Assembly: GCA_963383645.1 (NCBI GenBank)
Contig: OY726571.1
Coordinates: 75,623,860 to 75,687,859, forward strand
Direction of reading: 5' to 3'
Length of the DNA: 64,000 nt
Source: Muscardinus avellanarius
Lineage: Eukaryota; Chordata; Mammalia; Rodentia; Gliridae
The number at the start of each line of letters is the position of its first letter. Positions within the stretch are counted from its first letter, which is position 1. The notes beneath the pieces were generated by a model. It had not been told where the DNA came from. It searched no databases and saw only the letters and a program-made list of their open reading frames with translations. Made by a program: the position numbers and the translations under genes. Shown here piece after piece: positions 32,283-44,241 of this stretch.

Positions 32283-32334
32283 TAGAACAGTAGGCAGAGG
32301 GGCTGCATGGGAGTGTGGATGGGACAGGAAATTT

Positions 32335-32560
32335 TACTTATTGAATAACTGTGTCCATTGGCACCATGCTAAATGTTTTGTGGGCAGTATCTTAGTAGCC
32401 TTAAATGTTCTATGTGAATTAGGTGGTATTCCTACACACTCACAAAGAAACCAAGACTCTGGAGGTGAAGTAAACCTCCCGAGACTCAGCTACTTAACAG
32501 TCCTGTAGCTCAGTTCAGAATCCAGAGCCACCTGCTCTGCACTCTTGGGCAAATGCCACT
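32335..32560 (+). repeat. MIR fragment
   Basis: 'ttattgaataactgtgtcc...caccatgctaaatgttttgtg...aaagaaaccaagactctggagg...aatccagagccacctgctctgcac' follows the MIR consensus order. Confidence 0.6.
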
Positions 32561-33410
32561 CTATCAGAAAACCAACAGTGCTGTTCGTTCTCTGTGCTGA
32601 TACCAGTAGAGTGTGCAAACGGTACCACCCCACCAGCCCTTTGGCTGCTACGAGGGCAAAACTTTTAAAACATTTTTAACCACTACTATAAGAAGAAGTA
32701 CATTTTACAGGAAGATCTAGTACTGAGATATTTATATATATGCATATATATAATTCCAAAAGCTTTTATAAAGCAATTCATATGTTTATTAAGTGGTAAA
32801 TGCTCTAGACTTCTATTGAAGAAATTTATTTATTGATTCAATTAAAAATATAATTTTCTCATCCCAACCTTGCAAATTGGGGTAGTCTGCCCAGTGAAGA
32901 GCTCTTGGGTATAACAAAATGTAGATTTGTTTGTAGTTTTGGACAAAGGAAATTTGGCAAAATATTTCCTCTTTTGCGTGCACTCGTCTAGCTAAAAACC
33001 TAGTGTTATCCTTTTGTGACCTGTTCTCCCCATAAAGCTCATCTGGTTCTGTTGTCCAGAAAAGGGGGGAAAAGCTAGATGATTCTCCAAGAACCTTACA
33101 CTCTACTTGTGTGTAGGGTTCCACTCGGACTGTATTCTGCATCTTGTATCTTTCTGCTAACAAAGGCCTCCTCCAGCCTTTCTCTAGCTCATGGAGGGCT
33201 TTGAATATAAGGAAGTTGGTCTTGTCTGCTTTGCAAAAATTTGCCCTTCATCTAGGTCAGGTCTAGAGATTTTCTTTTATGACTCCTCCCTGTAAGTAAA
33301 TACAGCTTTTAATATAGCTTTTAATACAGCATTCAACCATTGACATTTCTGCTGGAGTTGATCTCTGCTACCATCCATGTGGTGTTTAATGGGCTGGGAG
33401 AGACGGAGTG
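32561..33410. other. Single-copy intergenic DNA, no gene seen
   Basis: AT-rich. The 116-codon minus frame at 32813-33163 has no recognised domain or processed-pseudogene signature. Confidence 0.4.
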
Positions 33411-33624
33411 TTTTTATTTTTTTTATGGTACTGGGGATAGAACCCAGGGACTTTCTATCTCCAGGCTACGTTCCCAGACCTATTTTACACTTTATTTGAA
33501 AACAAGGTCTCAGTAAGTTGCTGAGAGCCTCACTAAGTAGGTGAGGCTGGCTTCGAACCTGTGTAATTCTCCAGTCTCAGCCTCCCAAGTACTGGGATTA
33601 CAAGTTTGTGCCACCACGCCCGGC
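33411..33624 (-). mobile_element. B1-ID composite SINE
   Basis: Reversed copy from 'ttttatggtactggggatag' to 'tgccaccacgcccggct'. Confidence 0.88.
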
Positions 33625-33729
33625 TCCAGGGGTGGTGTTTGATGAGATGGGCTTATGATCTTTCTACTCTGAGAGGCTTCTCTTTGAAGGCCCTGCTTCC
33701 CAGACTTACAGAACCTGCAGCAATAGTCT

Positions 33730-33919
33730 TTTATTTTTATTTTTGGTACTGGGGACTGAACCCAAAGACATCCTATCTCTGAGCCCTTTTTATATTTTAT
33801 TTCTAAATGGGGTTTCTTGAGGGTCTCACTAAGTTGCCGAGGCTGGCCTCGAACCTGCAATCTTCTTGTCTCAGCCTCTTACAGAATGGGATTACAGGCA
33901 TGCACCACCACGCTTGGCC
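33730..33919 (-). mobile_element. B1-ID composite SINE
   Basis: Reversed copy from 'ttttatttttggtactgggg' to 'gcaccaccacgcttggcc'. Similar flanks around 33721 and 33925 (..ACAGTCTTTT-like) suggest a TSD. Confidence 0.85.
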
Positions 33920-34114
33920 AGGAACAGTCTTTTTGAAGCCACTTTGTATGCTATGACGTATTAGGCAGACACGAGCAATTATTGCTATTAGTGACACTGA
34001 GTAAGAGAAAAGCTCTTTATCCTGATTATGGATGATGACAGGCCTCTCCTAGACACACATCAGAAAGTACCGGCAAATGTTACCCTTTACCTGACCACAA
34101 AAATTGTTGTTCTT

Positions 34115-34260
34115 CATTTGAGTCGATGAATCAAATATTTACCTATTATGTACAAGTATTATACCAGGCTTTTTTGGAGGATGAAAAAAGAGAAATATAA
34201 TATGCTCTCTGCACCCTGAGTGCTTATAATTGATCTTCGAGGAGAACAAAAGTGACAATT
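34115..34260 (+). repeat. Possible old MIR/L2-type fragment
   Basis: 'ttacctattatgtacaagta...ataccaggct...tgctctctgcaccctgagtgcttataa' follows a common old repeat order. A like fragment lies at 50965-51080. Low certainty. Confidence 0.3.
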
Positions 34261-34599
34261 CTACAATAACATGTAGTTTGATGCTAAATGGTGGGCTGCT
34301 AACCACAGAGGAGCCAAATGGCTGGACCTGTGACAGAAACCCGGCCTCCCCCAAGAGCCCCCATGATCTGGGAAAGAAGGAACGTGTTGAAAATTAGAGA
34401 AGAGACTGAGGAAGCAGCAGAGACCTGTTTATCTGGAAAACTCGACTCAAGAACTTGTGACCCTGGGGAGTCATTTAAACTTCTTGTGATGCTGATAAAA
34501 CTCCAGACCTCCTGCGTGTTATGGCGCCCACATCAGGGGTCGGCAGAGAACTTGATAGCAGGCCTTCGCCTTCTGCGGCTCCCTGTCTCTATCTGCTCA

Positions 34600-35300
34600 G
34601 GCTGCCGTAGCAGAATGGTGGGAACAATAGAAATTCTGTTCCTTCCAGTTCTGGAGGTGGTGGTGCCCAAGATAGAGGGGTTGGCAGGGAAGGTTTCATC
34701 CTGGGGCCTCTTCTCTTGATGTATGGGTATCTGCTTCTCATTTTGTGCTCACACAGACTCTTTAGAAGTTTAATATACTTTTATTGGTATGTGTAGTCTC
34801 ACATCATGACATCGTTCAGAGTGACAGGGACATACTTGCACAAGGACCTGGTACAGCCTCCCCCCACTTCCTCCCTGCTCCCTCCCCATCCCCACCCATG
34901 ACACTAAGATGGGCACTGGCAGTTCCACATATATACACATCATCAACGGAAGCGTTCATTCTCCCTCCTTCCCATCACCCTTCTCTAGACCCCTCCATCT
35001 TTCCGCTGGGGTCTCTCCTCCACTACCTAAAATCCTTCTTGTATCCTGAGTACTTCCTGACTTCCACATAAAAGAGGAAACATATGACCCTTCACTTTCT
35101 GTGACTGGCTAATCTCACTTAACATAATGTTCTGGTCTCTCTTCCTTTCCCTATAAGGGCATTAGCTCCACCATGGTCCACCCTCATGGTGGTCACATCT
35201 GAACCTTCCAAAGGACCCTGTCTCCAAATACCATCACACTGGGCGCTTGGTAGGGAGGGGGGACACCAGCATCTGACGGTACCCCTTGATATGCCCAAGT
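34600..35300. repeat. Old interspersed repeat interrupted by L1
   Basis: The left part (34600-34762, 'caggctgccgtagcagaatg...cagttctggaggtgg') and right part (35140-35300, 'cctataagggcattagctcc...ccaaataccatcacactggg') belong to the same family as 3640-4012. L1-like sequence lies between them. Confidence 0.55.
34763..35135 (-). mobile_element. L1 3' UTR fragment, antisense
   Basis: Read on +, 'ttaatatacttttattggta', 'cttcctgacttccacataaa', 'tatgacccttcactttctgt', 'ctcacttaacataatgttct' follow the reversed order of an L1 3' UTR. Confidence 0.6.
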
Positions 35301-35727
35301 CATTGCGATGAAAGGGAGGAGGGAGTGGGCACACGGAACACTTCCTCGTCCCTCTTTGATCTCTGCAATGGAGAGGACTCCAGGCAGCCTTCCCATCAAC
35401 TGCTCCTCATGGTCCCATCGTCATCAGTTCTTCCAAGCCCACACTGACTTCAATATCTTTGTCATATTTGAAACTAAGGCTCTGAGTTTTAAATCAGAAG
35501 GCTGCTGTAGTATCATGAACCAATTTATGTGTTGCATATTGAAGCCTCGTGCGTTCCTGTATTTGAGAAACGTATGCTCTATTATGCAAATGAGACAACT
35601 TTCCTATCAGTGTCCATAACTAACATAACACATGGGCATGTTCTGCAGAGGGGCCAGTTCCTTCCCAAATGACTACTGCAATGATACTCCCCTCACCCCT
35701 TGGTTCTTTCATTGAGTATTTCCCAAG

Positions 35728-36090
35728 TGCTATGGTTTAGATCTTACATTTCCCCAAAAGGTCCGGATGGTAATGGCCTGGTTTACAGCTTGGTGATATT
35801 GGGAAGTGACAGAAGCTTTTAAAAAGCAGAGCCCATGGGAGGTCTTTAGGTCACTGGGGCCAGACCCTCAGGAGAGACTGTGGGACCGTTCCCCGTTCCC
35901 CTTGCTTCCTGGCCACAAGGAAAGAGGTTTTCCTCCATCATGATGAGCTGCCTGGTCACTGGCCCCAAAGCAATAACGCTAATAATGAACTAAAACCTCC
36001 AAAACTGCGAGCCAAAAGAAGCCTTTTCTTTTTAGAAGTTGATTATGTAGTATATTTGCTATCGTGACAGAAAGCTGACTAATACACCTT
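35728..36090 (+). mobile_element. MaLR-type solo LTR (old retroviral-like remnant)
   Basis: Begins 'tgctatggtttagatcttac' and ends 'agaaagctgactaataca', with '...tattgggaagtgacagaagc...' and 'ctaaaacctccaaaactgcg' between. This fits the non-autonomous MaLR LTR group of mammals. It has no internal coding region. Confidence 0.55.
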
Positions 36091-36675
36091 GCCATCTTTG
36101 TCCTATTTGACTCTTCTCTTTTCCCTTGCTCAGGAAGACAGAAAGTAGTGGCGAGTTATTTCCTTCCTTATTTTTGTGTCTCTTTGCCAGGAAGAAAGAG
36201 ACTCAGTGCATTTAGGTAAGATAAGCAGGGCTGGGCTGTGGCTAAACATTTGTAGATAATGTGCCAAGGGAAACAGCATGGGGCTTGGATAGGGCAATGC
36301 CCTGTGACTCAGTCTTCTAAGAGGCCTTTGTTGTGGTCCTGGCAAAGCAGAGTTTGGGCTGTAGAAAAATAATTCTAGAACCCAACAGCCCATGACCACT
36401 GAGCCATTGAGCTCCTGAGGTTCTTTCTCCAAGTAAAGGAGGCTACTGGGGAAATTTCAACTGTAGCAGCTCTATTTTTTCAACAGTAATTTTGTTAATG
36501 ACCTTGAGTTTCTCTAAGCTGTTAGCCAAGCTGATCCATGAAATTATATCTATTCTTCTAGATAAACCAACTTAATCCCACCACTCTGCATATCACCAGG
36601 GACACCCACATGATTATGTGGTGTTAGAGAGACTTGTGTCTGGCAGGAATTGAGGAATTTAGGTATTTAGTCCAA
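36091..36675. other. Single-copy intergenic DNA, no gene seen
   Basis: No recognised repeat; a 100-codon minus frame (36130-36432) without a domain. Confidence 0.4.
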
Positions 36676-36812
36676 AAATTTTTTTTAATGGTACTGGTGA
36701 TTGAACCCAGAGGTTTTCTACCTCCAAGCAATATTTGGAGCCTTTTCTTAAAAAAAAAAGTTGTTTTGAAACAGGGTTTCACTAGATTGCTGAGGCTGAC
36801 CTTGAACCTGCA
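36676..36812 (-). mobile_element. B1-ID SINE, truncated
   Basis: Reversed ID-like half ('aatggtactggtgattgaac') and linker, ending in 'gaccttgaacctgcactccc'. The B1-like start is missing. Confidence 0.7.
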
Positions 36813-36914
36813 CTCCCGATGTGTGATGTGTTTTGCAAGCCTGTATCAAGGCTTCCTGACCTGCACAGGCTTCATGGCTCTGTTGACTCTTCCCCAGTTT
36901 GAAAGGTCTATGCT

Positions 36915-36917
<3 letters not shown>

Positions 36918-36966
<49 letters not shown>
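36918..36966 (+). repeat. (TG)n microsatellite
   Basis: About 24 uninterrupted TG units, not on a SINE tail. Confidence 0.92.
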
Positions 36967-37349
36967 GAGAAAGGTTTCCTTTGAGGATTGCCAGGTCTAT
37001 TAGCAAAATGCTGGGAATTTGATAAGCCCATGATTTAATAGGCTGGGTTGGCATTGATTTCACATTTTTTTTTTTTTTTTAGCAGAACTAGTAGCAGATC
37101 GAGAGGTGATAAATAGAGCTTAGAAACTGTGCTGGGATAAAATCTCCTGAGTCAATAAAACCAAGGCTGGGCTTTCTTCAGGGCTCTGCGTCGTGTGATG
37201 AACTCATGCGGAGGTCATACTAAACCACTGCCCTTCCCCAGACAGTATGCATGGGCAATTTTGTGAAGAGATACTCTGTCTTCAGGCGTCATGATAGATA
37301 TCATGGGAGAGAAGGGTTTGGTGTTAGGGAAAAAGTGAGAAGAAGTGTG

Positions 37350-37660
37350 TTTTAGCCAACGTTTTCACATGGTGACCAAAATACCTGACATGCACAACCT
37401 AGCGGAGAATGATTTATGGGGGGACTCATGATTTCAGAGGTCAGCCCACTTCAGCTGGCTTCCAGGCAGGCGCAGTTGCAGCAGGGCCTCGGGCAGAATG
37501 GAAAGAACCCTGCTCAGCTTAAGGCACAGGGAGAAGAGCTGTGGACACACCAGTCCCTAAGGTCATGCCCCAGTGACCCACCTCTCACAGTCTTGTCCTG
37601 CCTCTGAACCTGATTGCACTGCTTAACACATGAGCTTTGAGGGATATTTAAAACCCAAAC
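37350..37660. repeat. Old interspersed repeat (family not named)
   Basis: 'ttttcacatggtgaccaaaa', 'atgatttatggggggactca', 'tttcagaggtcagcccact', 'cagtgacccacctctcaca' match a rodent-lineage repeat pattern; 55525-55975 shares the general order. Confidence 0.45.
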
Positions 37661-37938
37661 CCTAATAAAGTGGGCAGTGCAGCCAGAAAGGGAATGTTGT
37701 TGATGACTTTGGTCAAGAAATTAATTTCTTCTCCATCTGGGTCTTATTACTGAAGTAAGGATGTTTCACACCTTAAGCATTTTTCTGATATTAAGGACCC
37801 TAAAGGTTAGTTAGAGGTACATTTCTTGGATGGTTTCCAGTTTAGAGCAATAAAATGGGAGTTATAGTGTGGGAAGCGGGGTCCCCTGGAGAGCCACGGC
37901 TACTTTCCCAGTTCTCAAGAGAAAGTGTTACATGTAAG

Positions 37939-37999
37939 GTCCTCCTGTCTCCACCTCCCAAGCGCGGGGATTACAAGCGTGGGCCATCACGCCCGGCTA
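37939..37999 (-). mobile_element. 61-bp SINE 5'-end fragment
   Basis: Only the reversed B1-like start remains ('ggtcctcctgtctccacctc' to 'gggccatcacgcccggct'). Retroposition normally loses the 5' end, so this 3'-lacking piece reflects a later deletion or gene-conversion-like event. Confidence 0.75.
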
Positions 38000-39027
38000 G
38001 ACTGAGGTGTTTTAGAGGGGCTGCTCCCAGGGATGCTGTCTCAGAAGGCAGGTGTCCTTCTCAGTAACTCTGAGTCTTTTTAACCCCAGTTTACCTCCTT
38101 CCCCCATGTTGAAACTCTTGGGACAGAAGGGAGTTCTGGGATCTGGGTTTCTGTTTTGGGGCAGGTGATGTCTCCTGTGGCCTTTGGCTCTCTCTCCCCA
38201 GTGGGGAAGACGTGTTGGTTCTCACGGAGCTCTAGGAGGGGCAGACGCAGGAGGGATCTGGCTGCTGTGTTGTTGCCCCATCAAGAATCTCAGTAAGAGC
38301 AGTGTGTAGGGCTGGACGGGTGCTGGCAGGTGTGCTAAGCCGCAGGAGGGGATTTCAGCAACAACCCAGGAGGGTGTGGTAGCGCCCTTTTCTGCATGGC
38401 AAGCTGGAACGGACCTTCCTTCCAGAGCCTCGGGAAGCTCGGCGAATCTGGAAGCAAGGACCTGGTGTTGCTGCCCTGCCATTTTTGCCCCTTAGAGGTC
38501 TCCTTGCCTGTCTGATTTCAGGGTCCTTGATGTGGTCGAGGTCTCACCATCGCAAAGCCTGGGATCTGGGAACATCATTACAGATCACGTCCAGCTCAGG
38601 GAGCCACGGGTGACAAGTGTTTCAGGGAATTTGAGAGAGCTGTGCAACGGGATGGGCTCGAACTCCATCCTTCTCCTCTCCTGCCCGCAATGGCCAAGTC
38701 CCGATGCTGGCCGCAGATGTGGTTTTTGGATGGTTCTATGGGGTCTCTGGGCCTGGGGCTGAGGTATGGCCATGAGGGCCTTTCCACGGCAGTATCATTT
38801 ACTCTTCATGCTCCTCTACTGCACCTTCCAGAAAGTACCAAGTGTCAGAAGAGAGCAACCCTTGAGCTGCTGGGAGTCTTTTTTGACTCTGAATCCTGTC
38901 TTCAGATAGTGCATGGACCACAGGCTATAAATGGCACATTATTTTTTCCTTCTTGCTCCTGTCCTGTTGAATGGAAAACACTCTGTCAATTATAAAGTGG
39001 CACAAATGCTTTTTAACATATTATCAT
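38000..39027. other. Single-copy intergenic DNA, GC-rich
   Basis: About 55% GC, no repeat. Overlapping open frames on both strands without a domain. Confidence 0.4.
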
Positions 39028-39194
39028 AAGCTGGGTGTGGTGCCACATGTCTATAATCCCAGGGCTTGGGAGGCTGAGACAGGAGGTTTGCAGGTTCAAG
39101 GCCAGCCTTAGTAATTTAGTGAGGCTCTGTTTCAAGATAACAAGCGCTGGGAGCTTGGAGGCAGAATGTCTCTGGGTTTAATTCCTAGAAGTAA
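39028..39194 (+). mobile_element. B1-ID composite SINE
   Basis: + copy from 'aagctgggtgtggtgccaca' to 'gtttaattcctagaagtaaa'; internally shortened and diverged. Confidence 0.78.
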
Positions 39195-39277
39195 AATAGA
39201 TTATTATTGTTAAGTTCATTCAGCCATCTATTCCTTTTCCTGTCAGAAATAGCCTGGGTCAGCATCATGGCTCAGGA

Positions 39278-39358
<81 letters not shown>
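39278..39358 (+). repeat. Compound (TG)n(GA)n microsatellite
   Basis: About 14 TG units followed by about 26 GA units. Confidence 0.92.
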
Positions 39359-39361
<3 letters not shown>

Positions 39362-39658
39362 CCAGAATAGAGGAGGGACTTTAGAGAGCCTTCTCTCTGC
39401 CCTGTTTTGCTTAGATTTCTGTTTCACTAGCTTAGTGAACAGGCAGGGCGTGGGGCCCCCAGCGTCTTCCCGTAGTAGCCAACATTCAGTTAGCAGTGAC
39501 AGGTAAACCAAGGACTGGGAGGGCAAATCCCTGAGATCCAGAAACTGAATTCCACTCTGATCCTTCACTGGAGGCCACCGGGTAGCAGAGCAGCTCCACT
39601 TCTACGGTGAGCACCCTTCTACCTCCTCCACTGCACGCCCAGGGGTGCACTCTGCATC

Positions 39659-39659
<1 letters not shown>

Positions 39660-39698
<39 letters not shown>
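39660..39698 (+). repeat. (TG)n microsatellite
   Basis: About 19 TG units ending in GCACGCGC. Confidence 0.92.
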
Positions 39699-39699
39699 A

Positions 39700-40335
39700 C
39701 GCGCTTGTAGTAATCACTAAACCGCCTGTCTTCATTTATACAAGCCTTCCAGGTCCAGTATGAAATTGCATTCATCCACATTCCTCTCATGGAATTAGAG
39801 GAAATTCTGACTGTAATGAGTAGGAGTTCTCCAATGAGTAGGAATTCGACTCCAATTGGCAGGAGAGGAGGATTTGCGGTTGCTTCAGGTCACCCTCTTG
39901 GGTAGAAGGAGGCCCCTGGAAGCCACACGGCGGAGTCCCTGTGCGTGAAATCACACGTCCACAGACAACGTGGTGCTCCTCTTGTTAGCATGTTGCCATT
40001 TCTCCTGCCCTCTCGGAGGACATGGATACCCTGGAGGGCAAATTTGAGGCAGAGCAGTCTCCTCTGCTGCTGAGAAGGGACTCTGAGAGGAAGGGCGCCT
40101 GCGCAGTGGTGTTTATGTGCGGGTCTGTGCTGCCATCTACTGGTCCTTTGAAGTACTGGCGGTGACTGGCTCCGGCCATGGAAGGGCGGTGGTTGTGGCC
40201 AAGGGAGTTTTTAGGGTGAGTTCTGAGTTCTTCACAAACTGGAATCTGTGGGTTGTTGTACTTATTTGGGGAGGGATTGGGAATTTGCCTTTCTTTGCAA
40301 ACTATCGTCTTTGCAAACTGCAGACTCTTTGTTTG
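39700..40335. other. Single-copy intergenic DNA
   Basis: Contains the CTCF-like motif at 40129-40143. No coding evidence. Confidence 0.45.
40129..40143 (-). promoter_or_regulatory. CTCF-like motif
   Basis: GCTGCCATCTACTGG on + is the reverse complement of CCAGTAGATGGCAGC, which matches the CTCF core CCASYAGRKGGCAS at every position. It lies in single-copy DNA. Confidence 0.55.
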
Positions 40336-40339
40336 TTTT

Positions 40340-40532
40340 TGTAGCGCTAGATATAGAACCCAGCGGCATTCTACCTCTGAGCTATATACCCCAGTCCTAT
40401 TTTATTTTATTCTATTTTTAAATTTGGAAACAAAATCTCACTAAGTTGCTGAGGCTGGCTTCGAACCTGTGGTCATCCTGACTCAGCCTCCCATGTACTG
40501 AGATTACAGGTATGCAGTACCATATCCAGCTT
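40340..40532 (-). mobile_element. B1-ID composite SINE
   Basis: Reversed copy from 'tgtagcgctagatatagaac' to 'gcagtaccatatccagctt'. Confidence 0.82.
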
Positions 40533-40568
40533 CCCACAGAAACTTTAAACTTGGAAAGAAAGAGCTGA

Positions 40569-40752
40569 GGCCGGGCGTGGTGGCGCACGCTTGTAATCCC
40601 CGCGCTTGGGAGGCAGAGACAGGAGGATCGCGCAGGTTCGAAGCCAGCCGCGCGCGCTGGTTTAGGAGACCCTGTTTCCAAAATGAAAATGTAAAAAATA
40701 GGTCTGGGAGTGTAGCCCGGAGGTAGAAGGGCTTCCAGGAACCCCAGTACCT
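40569..40752 (+). mobile_element. Young B1-ID SINE without an A-tail
   Basis: + copy 'ggccgggcgtggtggcgcac' to '...ttccaggaaccccagtacc', with the B box GGTTCGAAGCC intact. The usual 'accaaaaaa' tail is absent: the sequence passes straight into single-copy DNA. Confidence 0.88.
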
Positions 40753-41024
40753 GTACAAATTCATGGTATTGCGTGGTGTAGTATAGTAAGGTATGGATTA
40801 TAACCAAGAGTAGTTGCACACAAAATGGCTATTGAGAAAGAACCATAATTGATTTTAAAAGAGGGATCCCTCCACTGGACTCTGAGCCACTCGAGGGCAG
40901 GGACCAGCCATCGCTGATGGCCCAATGTCATGCACAGTGGCATCGGAAGGAGGAACATGTGTGCCCATCCTGGCTGCAGTCTTCCAAGGTAGCAGGTGAG
41001 TCATAGGAGTCTTCTGTTATTTTC

Positions 41025-41230
41025 TTTTTTGGTGGTAATGGGGTTCCTGGAAGCCCTTCTACCTCTGGGCTACACTCCCAGACCTATTTTATACTTTTTA
41101 TTTGGAAACAGGGTCTCTTAAGCCAGTGAGACTGGCTTGGAACCTACGCGGTCCTCCTGTCTCCGCCTCCCAAGCACGGGGATTAAAAGTGTGTGCACGG
41201 GGATTAAAAGTGTGTGCCACCACGCCCGGC
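41025..41230 (-). mobile_element. Young B1-ID SINE with TSD and 21-bp internal duplication
   Basis: Reversed copy flanked by CTGTTATTTTC (41014-41024, 41231-41241). Within it, 41174-41194 is repeated in tandem at 41195-41215. Confidence 0.88.
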
Positions 41231-41241
41231 CTGTTATTTTC

Positions 41242-43084
41242 ATAGATTCAGGGAGCCCAAGCATGGGGAGATACATCTTTAAGAGCCAAATACCAATCTG
41301 GTCCTTTTCTAGAGACAAGGCTGGCTTTTGTTTTCAAATGATTGTTAAGGAACATGAAAAGATGAAAAAAAATTATAGCATGAAATGGAGAAACTGCTTT
41401 GCAGACCTCAGCCTTATTATCTAGAGTTGGGATCAGAGACGGGAGCTGAGGAGTAGGCAGAAATAGGTCCTTATTTTAGGACAGTGTCCACTTGGGAGAT
41501 TCCTAAGATCCATCTCTTGCATCCAAGGGTGAGCTACAGAAGGGGATACTTGGAAACAGAGAGCTTGCGTCTCAGTTTAGCTCTTGCTCCTGGTAGCCCA
41601 CGTGTAAGGCACCGCCAAACTTCCCTAGGCGGGGATCAGCTATTGCTGATGGTCCATAGGCTCCATAGGCAGGGCTTTCACCTGGCTACCTTGGCGGTGG
41701 TGAGGAAATCTGACCTTTGCTAATGTTCAGTTTAGCAGTCACAGAGAAAGGTATGTGCTTTGAAATGGGGATCAGTCTAATGAGGGAGAGTTCACAGGCC
41801 AAAATTAGGAGTGATGACGTTTTGTTTTCTCTACATTCGAATTGTATTTTAACACTTACTTTTAGCAAGATCTATGTGCATAAAGATATATGCGAATCAA
41901 AATATGCTTTTATACATGACTAAAGAAAAGTCTAGTTAATTATTTGAGAGGAAAAGTAAAATCATGTTATAGTTTCATTGATAATCTGTGAGTTAGCTAG
42001 AATGTGTTCATTAGAGGTCTCTGGCTGGTAAGCCTTTATCAATACCAAAAGCTTGTTTCTTATTTACAAAATTATAAATCATGAACAGGTTTTCACATCA
42101 ACCCTCCAAAATCAATTAAATCCATGATGTACATGAAAGAATGACATTTGTAACTAAAGTAAATAAGAAAACTGATAAAAAATTCAGAATTATAAAGGAG
42201 ACAAAGACATTTGATGGAAACATATTTTTAGTAATCATTAAGATGTTTGAAGAAATGCAGTGATAAATATAAAGGAATTTTTTGTAAACCTTAAAGGATT
42301 CCAAAGATTTGAGCTGTTGGTTTCACTGATTCTTAAGTCTAACTCAAATTAAAAATGGGCACTTTCTTCTGTCTGAGTAGGTCGATAGTAGCTTTTATTC
42401 ACTCATTAGGCCATTTCTCCTGTCAGAGTTAAATCACACAGGAGTAAGGAGAGTTTTTCTTGAGCTTAGTGGATGCAAACTAGAGAATGAAGATAAAGGC
42501 ATAGAATTGGGAAGAAAATAGATATAGGTTTGAAAAAGAGATATCCTGGCCTATAAGTGGATTATTTCCTATCAGGAAATAAACAAACAAAAATCAACTC
42601 AGAAGAGTTTGCACAATTTCTCTGATTCCCAAAGGAGAATTTACATCTTCTGGGGTTTCAGTGTTGACCGACAGTTATGTATATTAAAAAAGAGATTAGC
42701 ATTTTGCATATCCAATGACCTTTGGAAAAACTATTGGCAATATGTCACAGTAGTCTCAGGAAGTTTACTTAAAATCAAAATTCGACTCTTCTGCGCATCC
42801 CCCTTGGAAGTTGCTGTTTTCGGTACTTATACAAGCTAAGGACCTCTCCTGGGCTCCTTGGGGTGACATCCCATAAAATTCTATGGCAACCTGCTTTTCA
42901 TAACAGGTCCCCAGCTGGCTGCCCGTCTCTCTGTGTGTCGAGCATCAGGCAGCGGTGAGTCATGAGATGCACATGGGGGGCGTTCTGGAGATAATCTTTA
43001 TAGAGATGAAAAATGCGTCCCCGTGTTTATTGGTCTCATTTCATTGTGAGCCAGGAAGGTCTACCCAGGATCACGGCGGATGCT
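41242..43084. other. Single-copy intergenic DNA, no gene seen
   Basis: AT-rich from about 41.7 to 42.8 kb, without any SINE. At 42870-43040 it holds CAGCTG, TGAGTCAT (AP-1-like) and GATAA motifs. Confidence 0.4.
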
Positions 43085-43255
43085 TACAGTGAGGCCCTGG
43101 CTACTGCAGCCTCAGCATCACTGGGGAACTTGGTAGACATCAAGTTCCACTCAGACTCCTGAACTAGAAACTCTGGATTAGAGCTCAGGGCTTAGTAAGT
43201 CCTCCAGGTGACTGTGCCGTGTGCTCAAGTTTAAGTATCACTGAGTAACGCCTGG
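43085..43255. mobile_element. hAT-type MITE, MER5A-like
   Basis: 'gcctcagcatcactggggaa...actagaaactctggattaga...agtcctccaggtgactgtgc...agtttaagtatcactg' follows the common MER5A-like order. Confidence 0.65.
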
Positions 43256-43553
43256 GTGTGGTTAGGAGATGCACAGAGGAGAGTAGCCAACTCAGGCTCC
43301 TTAAAACCAAGAAGTTTATTGTAAGCCCGGCACCCAAACTTACAGGTGGTAAAACACAATCAGAATTCACAGAAGGCTGCCTCTGCTCATGCAGTGTATC
43401 CCACTTAGAGCGGGATATTCATGTTTGCTTTAATAGTATTAGTATATTGGACTATGAGGTGTGGCCCCAGATTCTGGTGGAACTCTTAGTAATACACCGT
43501 ATCTACAATCCTGAAAAATACTAATTTCTCAAGTAGATCTGGTTCAAGGATTT

Positions 43554-43745
43554 TTTTTTTGGTGGTACTGGGGTTCCTGGAAACCCTTCTACCTCGGGGC
43601 TACACTCCCAGACCTATTTTTATACTTTTTTTTTTTAAAATTTGGAAACAGGGTCTCTTAAGCCAGCACAGCATCAAACCTGCGCGATCCTCCTGTCTCC
43701 GCCTCCCAAGCACGGGGATTACAAGCGTGCACCACCATGCCTGGT
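43554..43745 (-). mobile_element. Young B1-ID SINE with 14-bp TSD
   Basis: Reversed copy flanked by TGGTTCAAGGATTT at 43540-43553 and 43746-43759, perfect. Confidence 0.92.
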
Positions 43746-43759
43746 TGGTTCAAGGATTT

Positions 43760-44198
43760 AAGGTAAGGTACCGTGGAACTGGGTATGTATCAGAGTCTCC
43801 GGTTATTCTTCTGAGCTAGCCATCTGGAGCCACCTCTTGCTCTTTCCTGTAATGACCCAAATGTCTCAAGTAGAGGATCTTCCACGCTGAACCCTTAGGC
43901 CTGAGGGTAACCCTGCTGGGAAGGTGATGGGTCTGAAAGCCACTATTGGGAGCAGAGAGTCCCACCTTCCTAGAGCAGTCTCCCCACACTGCAGATTCCT
44001 TGAATGCGTGCCCATAGTTTGATTTCTCTGAGCCTCATACAGGGCCCTGCGTGCTGATGAATGTGAGAAGGCTGGCCAATACAAGGTGGCGTTCAAACAC
44101 TGCACACGAGCTCCAGTGTCTAGACTGGATGGGGTTATCTTTTGCCATCGCTGGCCCACTGAACTCGTAGAGCAAAGACTAATTAGAAGTGGATGTGG

Positions 44199-44241
<43 letters not shown>

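Noticed and set aside
34318..34719. 133-codon open frame on +
   Set aside because: It crosses into an old interspersed repeat after about 34600 and has no domain.
35728..36090. Endogenous retrovirus with coding capacity
   Set aside because: Only a solo LTR-like sequence of the MaLR type is seen; there is no gag, pol or env reading frame beside it.
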